Shown: in pieces, positions 7,681 to 15,342 of the stretch | Layout: every line of letters starts with the position of its first letter | How positions within the stretch are numbered: position 1 is the stretch's first letter | DNA from: CAZGMC01 sp964526565 | GTDB lineage: Bacteria > Pseudomonadota > Alphaproteobacteria > DSM-16000 > Inquilinaceae | Assembly: GCA_964526565.1 (NCBI GenBank) | Contig: CAZGMC010000016.1 | Location: 1 to 53,410, forward strand | Length of the DNA: 53,410 nt | Direction: 5' to 3' | Notes under the pieces: model-generated | What the model was told of the DNA's origin: nothing | Databases searched by the model: none | The model's input: the letters and a program-made list of their open reading frames with translations, nothing else | Position numbers and translations under genes: made by a program

Positions 7681-8913
7681 ATGGACACGCCCGTCTCGCC
7701 GCTCGCCCCGGCGGGTTTCCCCGACCTGCCGCCGCTCGCCGGAGTGCGGCTGGCCAGCATGGCCGCCGGCCTGAAGAAGACCGGCGCACCCGACCTGATG
7801 CTGGCCGAACTGGCACCGGGCACGGCCATGGCCGGCGTGCTGACCCGCTCGCGCTGCCCGTCGGCGCCGGTCGACTGGTGCCGGCGGGCCCTGGCCGACG
7901 GGCGCGGCCGTGCCCTGGTGGTCAACAGCGGCAATGCCAACGCCTTCACCGGCAACGCCGGCGATGCCACCGTGGCACAGACCGTAGAGGCGGCGACGGC
8001 GCTGTTCGGCTGTGCCCCGGAAGAGGTGTACGTCGCCTCCACCGGCGTGATCGGCGTGCCGGTGCCGCCCGGCCACATCGGCAGCAGATTGCCGGAGCTG
8101 CACGGCTGGCTGGCCGGCGATGCCTGGCACGGCGCCGCCGAGGCGATCCGCACCACCGACACCTTCGCCAAGGGTGCCACCGCCACGGCGCGGATCGGCG
8201 ACGCCACGGTCACCATCAACGGCTTCGCCAAGGGCTCCGGCATGATCGCGCCGGACATGGCGACCATGCTGGCCTTCGTGTTCACCGACGCGCGGCTGCC
8301 GCCCGAGGTGCTGCGCCCGCTGCTCAAGGCGGGGGCGGACCGTTCGTTCCACTGCATCACCGTGGACGGCGACACCTCGACCAGCGACACGCTGCTGCTG
8401 GCCGCCACCGGACAGGCCGAGCACCCGCCCGTCGACGGTCACCGCGACCGCCGCCTGGCCGGCTTCCGCCGCGCCCTCGAGGCCGTGCTCATCGACCTGG
8501 CCCAGCAGGTGGTGCGCGACGGCGAGGGCGCGCAGAAGTTTGTCGAGATCGCCGTGCGCGGCGCAGTGTCCAGTCCGTCGGCACGACGCATCGGGCTGTC
8601 GATCGCCAACTCGCCGCTGGTCAAGACCGCCATCGCCGGCGAGGACGCCAACTGGGGCCGCATCGTCATGGCCGTCGGCAAGGCCGGCGAGCCCGCCGAC
8701 CGCGACCGCCTCGGCATCGCCATCGGCGGCGTGCCGATCACCGAGAACGGCCAGATCGTGCCCGGCTACGACGAGGCTCCGGTCGCAGAACATATGCGCG
8801 GCCGCGAGATTGCGATCACGGTGGACCTCGGCCTGGGCCGCGGCCGCGCCACGGTGTGGACCTGCGACCTGACCCACGGCTACATCTCGATCAACGCCGA
8901 CTATCGCAGCTGA
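7681..8913 (+). CDS. argJ: Bifunctional glutamate N-acetyltransferase / amino-acid acetyltransferase
   Basis: ArgJ transfers acetyl from N-acetylornithine to glutamate in the cyclic arginine pathway, and bifunctional forms also use acetyl-CoA. The 410-residue precursor cleaves itself between Ala and Thr in the conserved block KGSGMIAPDMATMLAF. The nucleophile would be Thr195, the new N-terminus of the beta chain. Other family features are LVVNSGNANAFTG, the TTDTFAKGA segment and, in the beta chain, IANSPLVKTAIAGEDANWGR. Whether it is mono- or bifunctional cannot be decided from sequence. Gene order ppiC-argJ-mutT, with spacers of 9 and 8 bases, suggests a single transcript. Confidence 0.96.
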   Translation: MDTPVSPLAPAGFPDLPPLAGVRLASMAAGLKKTGAPDLMLAELAPGTAMAGVLTRSRCPSAPVDWCRRALADGRGRALVVNSGNANAFTGNAGDATVAQTVEAATALFGCAPEEVYVASTGVIGVPVPPGHIGSRLPELHGWLAGDAWHGAAEAIRTTDTFAKGATATARIGDATVTINGFAKGSGMIAPDMATMLAFVFTDARLPPEVLRPLLKAGADRSFHCITVDGDTSTSDTLLLAATGQAEHPPVDGHRDRRLAGFRRALEAVLIDLAQQVVRDGEGAQKFVEIAVRGAVSSPSARRIGLSIANSPLVKTAIAGEDANWGRIVMAVGKAGEPADRDRLGIAIGGVPITENGQIVPGYDEAPVAEHMRGREIAITVDLGLGRGRATVWTCDLTHGYISINADYRS

Positions 8914-8921
8914 TCTCTGCC

Positions 8922-9362
8922 ATGCCCGCCGACGCGCCTCTCGCCGAGGGTCCCAATGCCAGGCCCCTGCTGCTCGTTGCCGCGGTGGCCCTGCTCGACG
9001 CCGACAACCGGGTGCTGCTGGCCCGGCGCCCGCCGGGCAAGGTCATGGCCGGCCTGTGGGAGTTCCCCGGCGGCAAGGTCCAGCCCGGCGAAACCCCGGA
9101 GCAGGCCCTGCTGCGCGAGCTGCGCGAGGAGCTGGCGGTCGACACCGAGGCTGCCTGCCTGGCACCGTTCACCTTCGCCTCGCACGCCTATGACGACGTC
9201 CACCTGCTGATGCCGCTGTACGTGTGCCGCCGCTGGCGCGGCATTCCGCAGCCGCTGGAGGGCCAGACGCTCGCCTGGGTGCGCCCGCAACGCCTGCGCG
9301 ACTACGCCATGCCGCCGGCCGACATCCCCCTGGTCGCCCTGTTGCAGGACCTGCTCATGTAA
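8922..9362 (+). CDS. mutT: MutT-like Nudix hydrolase (8-oxo-dGTP diphosphatase)
   Basis: Removes oxidised guanine nucleotides from the precursor pool by hydrolysing 8-oxo-dGTP to the monophosphate. The 146 residues contain an intact Nudix box, G-x5-E-x7-REL-x-EEL, in GGKVQPGETPEQALLRELRE, preceded by the family motif MAGLWEFPGG. The C-terminus (LAWVRPQRLRDYAMPPADIP) matches single-domain MutT; the ThiE-like domain fused in some homologues is absent. It follows argJ by 8 bases, the common alphaproteobacterial order. Confidence 0.92.
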   Translation: MPADAPLAEGPNARPLLLVAAVALLDADNRVLLARRPPGKVMAGLWEFPGGKVQPGETPEQALLRELREELAVDTEAACLAPFTFASHAYDDVHLLMPLYVCRRWRGIPQPLEGQTLAWVRPQRLRDYAMPPADIPLVALLQDLLM

Positions 9363-9443
9363 TCCGGGCGGCCGTTATGCGTGACCGCACTGCCGGGCGA
9401 TTCAAGCCTTCCCAAGGGCTTGGGTTTCTGGGATAGTGTGTGC

Positions 9444-9685
9444 GTGCCGACCGTACTGCAGATCGATGGACTGCGCGTGGTGGTTTACCTGAACGATCAC
9501 AGACCCGCGCATGTGCACGTGGTCGGGGCTGAAGGAGAGGCCGTATTCTACCTTAACTTCCGGGTGAGCCTGCGGAGCTTCGTGAGGTGTACGGATTCAA
9601 CCGGCAAAAGGACAGTCGCACTGCAGATGCGTTGAATGCGGTTCTGCCCGAGCTGTGCCGGCGATGGAGGGATATTCATGGTTAA
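9444..9685 (+). pseudogene. DUF4160 protein, frameshifted
   Basis: From GTG 9444 the frame reads VPTVLQIDGLRVVVYLNDHRPAHVHVVG, the DUF4160 signature including the His-rich HRPAHVHV block. After YLNF at about 9557 the family sequence switches to another frame. Reading from 9560 gives PGEPAELREVYGFNRQKDSR and ends WRDIHG at a TAA (9683-9685), the expected DUF4160 C-terminus. A single missing base at 9555-9560 explains the split. Left unrepaired, the first frame stops at 9635. The restored gene would be about 80 codons, and its stop overlaps the ATG of the following DUF2442 gene, as in intact pairs. DUF4160 is usually treated as a toxin-like partner of DUF2442. The shift could be real decay or an assembly error. 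Confidence 0.85.
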
Positions 9686-10085
9686 TGAACCGGACTTCCA
9701 GGCAGCCAAGGAAGCCGCTGAAGTGGAGCGTCAGCGTGCGCATGCCACCGCTGCCCGTTATGATAGAAAATCGGAACGCTTGATTGTCAGCCTGCACAAT
9801 GGGATTGAACTGGCGGTGCCTGTTGAACTGGTGGAAGGCTTGGCTGGGAGTGATGCAGAGTCCCTGTGCCACATCGAGATCACGCCCTCTGGGCTCGGCC
9901 TCCACTGGCCTGCCCTGGATGCCGATGTACACGTCGGAGCGCTGCTCGGGGGCATCTTCGGTTCCCGTTCCTGGATGGCAGAACAGCTTGGGGCTTCGGG
10001 CGGCCGGAAATCATCAGCAGCCAAATCTGCTGCGGCACGTCTTAATGGGCAGCGTGGTGGTCGTCCTCGCAAGCGCAGCCGGTAA
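9678..10085 (+). CDS. DUF2442 protein with basic tail, partner of DUF4160
   Basis: A 135-residue protein. The central domain RYDRKSERLIVSLHNGIELA followed by VPVELVEGLAG and IEITPSGLGLHWPALDADV is the DUF2442 fold, common in antitoxin-like partners. The C-terminus is basic (SAAARLNGQRGGRPRKRSR) and contains a GRPRK element resembling an AT-hook, which suggests DNA binding and autoregulation. ATG 9678 follows a GGAGGG ribosome site and overlaps the DUF4160 end. Codon use is less GC-biased than in the flanking argJ and HMGR genes, consistent with acquisition by transfer. It appears intact although its partner is frameshifted. Confidence 0.85.
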   Translation: MVNEPDFQAAKEAAEVERQRAHATAARYDRKSERLIVSLHNGIELAVPVELVEGLAGSDAESLCHIEITPSGLGLHWPALDADVHVGALLGGIFGSRSWMAEQLGASGGRKSSAAKSAAARLNGQRGGRPRKRSR

Positions 10086-10269
10086 TCCGATCAGGCAATG
10101 GACCGGCGGCACGATACGCGTCAGCCGGCAGAAAAGGCCGCTGGTACAGGGCACCGCCCGTTGCGCACGCTTGCCCGAGTCCGGGTTATGGGCAATCATG
10201 TCCGCGACCGGGGCGTGCCGAGCCGGACCGTCCGGTGCGTTTTCACGGGCGTGAGGGAAGACCAGACCC

Positions 10270-11547
10270 ATGGCCGAGGACCACCGGCGGGCCGGCGACA
10301 TGCTCGCCGCCGCGCTGAGGACCGGCAGCGCCGAGGAGCTTGCCGAGCGGCTGGCGCCGAAGCCGGGGCCGGCGGTGCGGCTCAGGCTCGACCCGGCGGC
10401 GACGGCCGACGGACTCGAGGCCCGCTGGGCTCTGCTGGGCGCGACCGGGCCGGAGGTGCGCCGCGCCCTGGCCGATGCGGACACCGTCGCCGGGCTGCAG
10501 GCCTACCGCGCCAACGTCGAGAATGTCATCGGCACGGTCAAGGTGCCGGTCGGGCTGGCCGGGCCGCTGCGCGTCAACGGCATCTTCGCCCAGGGCGATT
10601 ACTGGGTGCCGCTGGCCACGACCGAGGCGGCGCTGGTCGCCTCCTACAGCCGCGGGGCGCAACTGCTCACCGCGGCGGGCGGCGCCACCGCCGCCGTGCT
10701 CAACGAGGGCATCGGCCGTGCCCCCGGCTTCGCCTTCGCCGACCTGGTCGAGGCCGGCCGCTTCGTTCAGTGGGCGCTGGCCGGTGTCGAGACGTTCCGC
10801 GCCGTTGCCGCGACCACCACCCGCCATGGCCGCCTCGCCGACCTGGGCGTGCACGTCGAGGGCAACCACGTCTATCTGGCGTTCCACTTCGACACCGCCG
10901 ATGCCGCCGGCCAGAACATGGCGACGCTGGCCACCGAGGCGATCTGCGCGCACATCGCCGCCCACTCTCCGGTGCGCCCGGCCTACTGGTTCCTGGAGGC
11001 CAACTTCTCCGGCGACAAGAAGGCCAGCGCCCAGTCCTTCGTCCACGTGCGCGGGCGCAAGGCGACCGCCGAGGCGCGGCTGCCGGCGGCGCTGGTGCGC
11101 CGCCACCTGCACACCACGCCGGCGCGCATGGCCGACTACTGGCGGATGTCGGCGCTGGGCGGCGTGATGAGCGGCACCATGGGCGTGCAGGGCCACTTCG
11201 CCAACGGGCTGGCCGCGCTGTACATCGCCACCGGCCAGGACGCCGCCTGCGTCGCCGAGTCGGCGGTCGGCGTCACCCGGCTGGAGCTCGACGAGGACGG
11301 CGCCCTCTACGCCGCGGTCACCCTGCCAAACCTGGTGGTCGGCACCGTGGGCGGCGGCACCGGTCTGCCCGCCCAGCGCGCCTGCCTGGAGATCCTGGGC
11401 CTGGCCGGGGCGGGCAAGGCGCGGGCACTGGCCGAGCTGTGCGCGGCGCTGTGCCTTGCCGGCGAGCTGTCGATCATCGGCGCGCTGTGCGCCGGACAGT
11501 TCGCCCGTGCCCACCGCAGCCTGGCCCGCGGGCGCGGCGATGGCTGA
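10270..11547 (+). CDS. Hydroxymethylglutaryl-CoA reductase, class I-like
   Basis: Reduces HMG-CoA to mevalonate with NAD(P)H. The 425 residues cover the whole catalytic domain with no membrane anchor. Catalytic residues are present: Glu119 in ATTEAALVAS, Lys250/251 in the SGDKK block, Asp324 in IATGQD and His415 near the C-terminus (LAGELSIIGALCAGQFARAH). The C-terminal His context and GTVGGGTGL resemble class I enzymes. ENVIG and PVGLAGPL form the dimer/substrate segment. The DAMGMNM cofactor motif of classical enzymes reads DAAGQNM here. Alphaproteobacteria normally make isoprenoids by the MEP pathway, and no other mevalonate gene is in the window. The substrate could therefore be a related HMG-thioester. 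The stop overlaps the UbiA start by 8 bases, making it the first gene of a coupled operon. Confidence 0.9.
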   Translation: MAEDHRRAGDMLAAALRTGSAEELAERLAPKPGPAVRLRLDPAATADGLEARWALLGATGPEVRRALADADTVAGLQAYRANVENVIGTVKVPVGLAGPLRVNGIFAQGDYWVPLATTEAALVASYSRGAQLLTAAGGATAAVLNEGIGRAPGFAFADLVEAGRFVQWALAGVETFRAVAATTTRHGRLADLGVHVEGNHVYLAFHFDTADAAGQNMATLATEAICAHIAAHSPVRPAYWFLEANFSGDKKASAQSFVHVRGRKATAEARLPAALVRRHLHTTPARMADYWRMSALGGVMSGTMGVQGHFANGLAALYIATGQDAACVAESAVGVTRLELDEDGALYAAVTLPNLVVGTVGGGTGLPAQRACLEILGLAGAGKARALAELCAALCLAGELSIIGALCAGQFARAHRSLARGRGDG

Positions 11548-12736
11548 GCGCGAGCCGAGGGGCAAGGCTCGCCGCCCGCCGGTGCTGGCCGGCCGGTCGC
11601 TGCCGCGGCGGCTGTGGCAGTACCAGCGGGAGCGCTTCCCGCTGCTGGCACACGGCCCGCTGATCGTCGTTTTCGGGCTGTCGGCGCTGGGCTATGCTGC
11701 GGCGGCGGGCGGAACGCCGGCGTGGCCGGACTGGCCAACGGCCGTCGTGATCTGCGTCACCCTGCTGGGTGTGTTCTTGCAGCTGCGCATCGCCGACGAA
11801 ATCAAGGATGCCGCCGCCGACGCCGCCTTCCGCCCGGGCCGACCGGTGCCGCGCGGCCTGGTCCGGATCCCCGAACTGGTCGGCCTCGGCGCGGCCGTCG
11901 CCGTGGTCCAGGCCGGGCTGAACGCGGCGCTGGCCCCGCGCCTGTTCGGTCCGCTGCTCGCCGTGTGGGGATACTACGCCCTGATGACCATCGAGTTCTT
12001 CGTCGGCCCCTGGCTGCGCCGCCGGCCGGCGCTCTACCTGCTCAGCCACATGGCGATCATGCCGCTGCTGGCGCTGTATGCCTCCGCCGGAGTCTGGCTG
12101 GCGCAGGACCTTCCGATGAATGGCCCGATGAATGGCCCGATGAATGGCCCGATGAATGGCCCGATGAATGGCCCGATGANNNNNNNNNNNNNNNNNNNNN
12201 NNNNNNNNNNNNNNNNNNNNNNNNNNNNNNNNNNNNNNNNNNNNNNNNNNNNNNNNNNNNNNNNNNNNNNNNNNNNNNNTGGCCCGATGAATGGCCCGAT
12301 GAATGGCCCGATGAATGGCCCGATGAATGGCCCGGTGGACGGCCCGGTGGACGGCTGGGCCCTGGCGGCGTTCCTGGCCGTGGCCTTCGGCGCCGGCGTC
12401 GTGCTGGAGGTCGGCCGCAAGATCCGCGCTCCGGCCGACGAGGAGCGCGGCGTCGAGACCTACAGCGCGGCCTGGGGCCGGCGCGGCGCGCTGACGGTCT
12501 GGTGGGCGGCGCTGCTGGCGACGCTGGCCATCGGCATGGTCGCGGCAGGACGCATCCACGCCCCGACGCCGATGCTGGCCGCCGCCGGGCTGGCCACCGC
12601 CTTCGCCCTGCTGGCCACGGCCCGCTTCCTGCTGCGGCCCGTGGCCGGCAGCGGCGCGGCGCTGGAGCTGGCCTCGGCCCTGGCCGTGCTGCCGACCTTC
12701 GCCGCCCTGGGTCTGGCGCCACCGGCCCTGGCCTGA
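11540..12736 (+). CDS. UbiA-family prenyltransferase with MNGP repeat and assembly gap
   Basis: Membrane prenyltransferases of this family move a prenyl diphosphate onto an acceptor such as an aromatic ring or glycerol phosphate. The first Asp-rich site is LRIADEIKDAAADAAFRPGR and the second is GRKIRAPADEERGVETYSAA, matching the two metal-binding loops. About eight hydrophobic helices surround them. Between the two halves is a run of Met-Asn-Gly-Pro tetrapeptides encoded by a 12-bp unit and interrupted by 100 N. Any whole number of units keeps the frame, so the gene is probably intact but of unknown length. Its ATG lies inside the HMGR end, and its TGA overlaps the next gene as TGATG. The acceptor is unknown. 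Confidence 0.85.
   Translation: MAEREPRGKARRPPVLAGRSLPRRLWQYQRERFPLLAHGPLIVVFGLSALGYAAAAGGTPAWPDWPTAVVICVTLLGVFLQLRIADEIKDAAADAAFRPGRPVPRGLVRIPELVGLGAAVAVVQAGLNAALAPRLFGPLLAVWGYYALMTIEFFVGPWLRRRPALYLLSHMAIMPLLALYASAGVWLAQDLPMNGPMNGPMNGPMNGPMNGPMXXXXXXXXXXXXXXXXXXXXXXXXXXXXXXXXXXGPMNGPMNGPMNGPMNGPVDGPVDGWALAAFLAVAFGAGVVLEVGRKIRAPADEERGVETYSAAWGRRGALTVWWAALLATLAIGMVAAGRIHAPTPMLAAAGLATAFALLATARFLLRPVAGSGAALELASALAVLPTFAALGLAPPALA
12116..12352. repeat. 12-bp coding tandem repeat interrupted by an assembly gap
   Basis: Units of ATGAATGGCCCG run from 12116 to 12179. They are followed by 100 N (12180-12279), then more units from 12280, ending in two GTGGACGGC variants near 12352. A perfect repeat would need 97 or 109 bases in place of the 100 N, so the N run is a placeholder and the copy number is unknown. 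The array encodes MNGP tetrapeptides in a UbiA loop. Confidence 0.95.
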
Positions 12737-15342
12737 TGAGCCACGTCCTGTTCCCCGACGATGCCGGCGACCCGCCGGACCGTGCCCGCTTCGGTGGCAA
12801 GGCGGCGGCGCTGGCCGCCCTGCGCGAGGCCGGCGTGGCCATCCCGCCGTGGTTCGTGGTGACGCCCGAGGCGTTCCAGGCCAGCCTGACGCCGGTGCAG
12901 CGCGCCACCCTGGCCGACGGCGGCGACCCGGCGGCCCTCGCCGGCCTGCAACCGGCGCCGGAGGTGACGGCCGCCGTAGCCGCGGCGATCGCGCGCATCG
13001 CCGGCCGCGCGGACCTGCTGGCGGTACGCTCCTCCGCCGTGGTCGAGGACGGCGACGCCCGCGCCTTTGCCGGCCAGTTCGTCACCGTGCTGTCGGTGCC
13101 GCCGGCCGAGGTGCCGGCCCGCCTCACCGACGTCTGGCGCTCCGCCTTCTCCGAGCGGGTGCGGGTCTACGGCGCGCAGGTTGGCGGCACCGGGAGCGCC
13201 GCGGCGCCCGTGCCGGCGGTCCTGGTCCAGCGCATGGTCCGCGCCGACGCCGCCGGTGTCGCCTTCAGCGCTGACCCGGTCAGCGGCCGGCGCGACCGTA
13301 CCGTGATCGACGCCGTGCCCGGCCTGGCCGACCGGCTCGTCGCCGGCGAAGTCCAGGGCGACACCTTTCATGTCGCCGACGACGGCCGCATCGTCGCCCG
13401 CGCGCTGGCCGGCGCCGGGCCGTGCCTGCGCGACGACCAGGTGCTGCGCGTCGCGGCGCTGGCCCGGCGGACGGCCGACCGGTTCGGCCGGCCCCAGGAC
13501 ATCGAGTGGGCGTTCGAGGGGGGCGAGCTGTATCTGCTGCAGTCGCGCCCGATCACCACGCTGCGGCCCCGCGGCGCGGTGATCCTGTGGGACAACAGCA
13601 ACATCGTCGAGAGCTACAGCGGTGTCACCACGCCCCTGACCTTCACCTTCGCCCGCTACGTCTACGAAGAGGTCTACCGCCAGCTGGCCCGGCTGTTCGG
13701 TGTGCCGGCAGCCCGGATCGAGGACTCGCGCGACGCCTTCCGCGGCATGCTGGGCCTGCTGCGCGGGCGGGTCTACTACAACCTGCTCAACTGGTACCGG
13801 GTGCTGGCGCTGCTGCCCGGCTTCGCCGCCAACCGGCGGTTCATGGAGCAGATGATGGGCGTCGACCGCGCCCTGCCGGCCGACCTGCTGGCCGGGGTGG
13901 CGCCGCCCGCCCCGGCCGGCCGCCGGGCGCGCCTGGCCGGCCGGATGCGGCTGGCCGGCATGGTCGCCCGGCTGCTGTGGCAGCGGCTGCGCCTTGGCCG
14001 CACCGCCGCGGCGTTCCGCGCCCGCCTGGCCGCGGCCCTGGCCGAGCCCGACCCGCCGCTGGGCGAACGACGGCTCGACGAGCTGGCCGCCGCCTATCGC
14101 GACCTGGAGCGGCGCCTGCTGACCCGCTGGGACGCGCCGCTGGTCAACGACTTCTTCTGCATGGTCGCCTTCGGCGTGCTGACCCGGCTGCTGGAGCGCT
14201 GGTGCGGCGACGCCGGCGGCCGGCTGCGCAACGCCCTGCTGGCCGGCGACGGTGACGTGATCAGCGCCGAGCCGGCCCGCCGCATCCGCGCCATGGGCGC
14301 ACTCGCCGCCGAGGTGCCGAGTTTGGCCGAGACGCTGCGCAGCGGCGACGACGCCGCGGCCGCCGCCGTCACCCATCACCCGCCGCTGGCCGAGGCGTTC
14401 CACGCCTATCTGGACGCCTTCGGCGACCGCTGTCCGGGCGAACTGAAGCTGGAGAATCCGACCCTGCACGACGAGCCGCTGCCCCTGGTCCGCGCCATCG
14501 GCTTCGCAGCAGCAGCAGCGGCGCCGGCTGCGAAAGCCGGGCACGGTGCTGCCGTGGCGAGGGCGGAGCTTCGCGCGCATCTCCAGGGCAGGCCGGTGCG
14601 CCGGCTGGTGCTGCGGCTGGCGCTGGCCGAAGCGCGGGTGCGGGTGCGCGATCGCGAGAACCTGCGCTTCGAGCGCACCCGCCTGTACGGCCGCGTCCGC
14701 CGCATCGTCACCGAGATGGGCCGGCGGCTGCACCAGGAAGGCCTGCTGCACGAGCCGCGGCAGGTGTTCCACCTGACCATCGACGAGCTGCTCGGCGCTG
14801 TCGACGGAACGGCCGCCGGCAGCCGCCTCGCCGACCTGGCCCGCGTGCGCCGCGGCGAGTTCGACGCCTACCGCTCGGGCCCAGCGCCACCGCGACGGTT
14901 CATCACGCACGGCGCCGCCGCCGCCGCCGTGCCGGAGCCGGCCGGCCCCGAACCCGCCGCGCCTGAAGCAGCCTGTGGCAATGCCGACGATTCTTCGGGT
15001 GGTGGCGAACGCCGCCAGGGCCTGGGCGGCAGCCCCGGCAGCGCCCGCGGCCGGGTGCGCGTGGTCCTCGACCCCCAGGGCGCGGCACTGGCCGACGGCG
15101 AGATCCTGGTGGCGCCGTTCACCGATCCCGGCTGGATCACGCTGTTCATCCGCGCCGCCGCCATCGTCGTGGAGCGGGGCAGCCCGCTCAGCCATTCCGC
15201 CATCGTCGCCCGCGAACTGGGCCTGCCCGCCGTGGTCGCCCTGGCCGACGCCACGACATGGCTGCGCGACGGCGACACGGTCGTGGTCGACGGCGCCGCC
15301 GGCACCGTCACCCGCCTGCCCGCGGCGGTGGCGCCGCCATGA
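12736..15342 (+). CDS. PEP-synthase/rifampin-phosphotransferase-like dikinase
   Basis: An 868-residue protein with three parts. The N-terminal ATP-grasp (PEP/pyruvate-binding) domain shows FGGKAAALAALREAGVAIPP, LLAVRSSAVVEDG, GVAFSADPVSG and DIEWAFEGGELYLLQSRPIT. A long central region begins DNSNIVESYSGVTTPLTFTF. The C-terminal swivelling phosphohistidine domain carries the catalytic His820 in SPLSHSAIVARELGLPAVV. The PEP-binding TIM barrel of true PEP synthase and PPDK is absent. Domain order and length match rifampin phosphotransferase, which passes the beta-phosphate of ATP to a small molecule. In this operon it probably phosphorylates a pathway alcohol rather than an antibiotic. Both ends overlap neighbours (TGATG upstream, ATGA downstream). 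Confidence 0.85.
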   Translation: MSHVLFPDDAGDPPDRARFGGKAAALAALREAGVAIPPWFVVTPEAFQASLTPVQRATLADGGDPAALAGLQPAPEVTAAVAAAIARIAGRADLLAVRSSAVVEDGDARAFAGQFVTVLSVPPAEVPARLTDVWRSAFSERVRVYGAQVGGTGSAAAPVPAVLVQRMVRADAAGVAFSADPVSGRRDRTVIDAVPGLADRLVAGEVQGDTFHVADDGRIVARALAGAGPCLRDDQVLRVAALARRTADRFGRPQDIEWAFEGGELYLLQSRPITTLRPRGAVILWDNSNIVESYSGVTTPLTFTFARYVYEEVYRQLARLFGVPAARIEDSRDAFRGMLGLLRGRVYYNLLNWYRVLALLPGFAANRRFMEQMMGVDRALPADLLAGVAPPAPAGRRARLAGRMRLAGMVARLLWQRLRLGRTAAAFRARLAAALAEPDPPLGERRLDELAAAYRDLERRLLTRWDAPLVNDFFCMVAFGVLTRLLERWCGDAGGRLRNALLAGDGDVISAEPARRIRAMGALAAEVPSLAETLRSGDDAAAAAVTHHPPLAEAFHAYLDAFGDRCPGELKLENPTLHDEPLPLVRAIGFAAAAAAPAAKAGHGAAVARAELRAHLQGRPVRRLVLRLALAEARVRVRDRENLRFERTRLYGRVRRIVTEMGRRLHQEGLLHEPRQVFHLTIDELLGAVDGTAAGSRLADLARVRRGEFDAYRSGPAPPRRFITHGAAAAAVPEPAGPEPAAPEAACGNADDSSGGGERRQGLGGSPGSARGRVRVVLDPQGAALADGEILVAPFTDPGWITLFIRAAAIVVERGSPLSHSAIVARELGLPAVVALADATTWLRDGDTVVVDGAAGTVTRLPAAVAPP

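Noticed and set aside
12460..15195. A 911-codon minus-strand open frame
   Set aside because: It is exactly antisense to the dikinase gene, has His/Gln/Gly-rich composition typical of the complementary frame in GC-rich DNA, and lacks any family motif.
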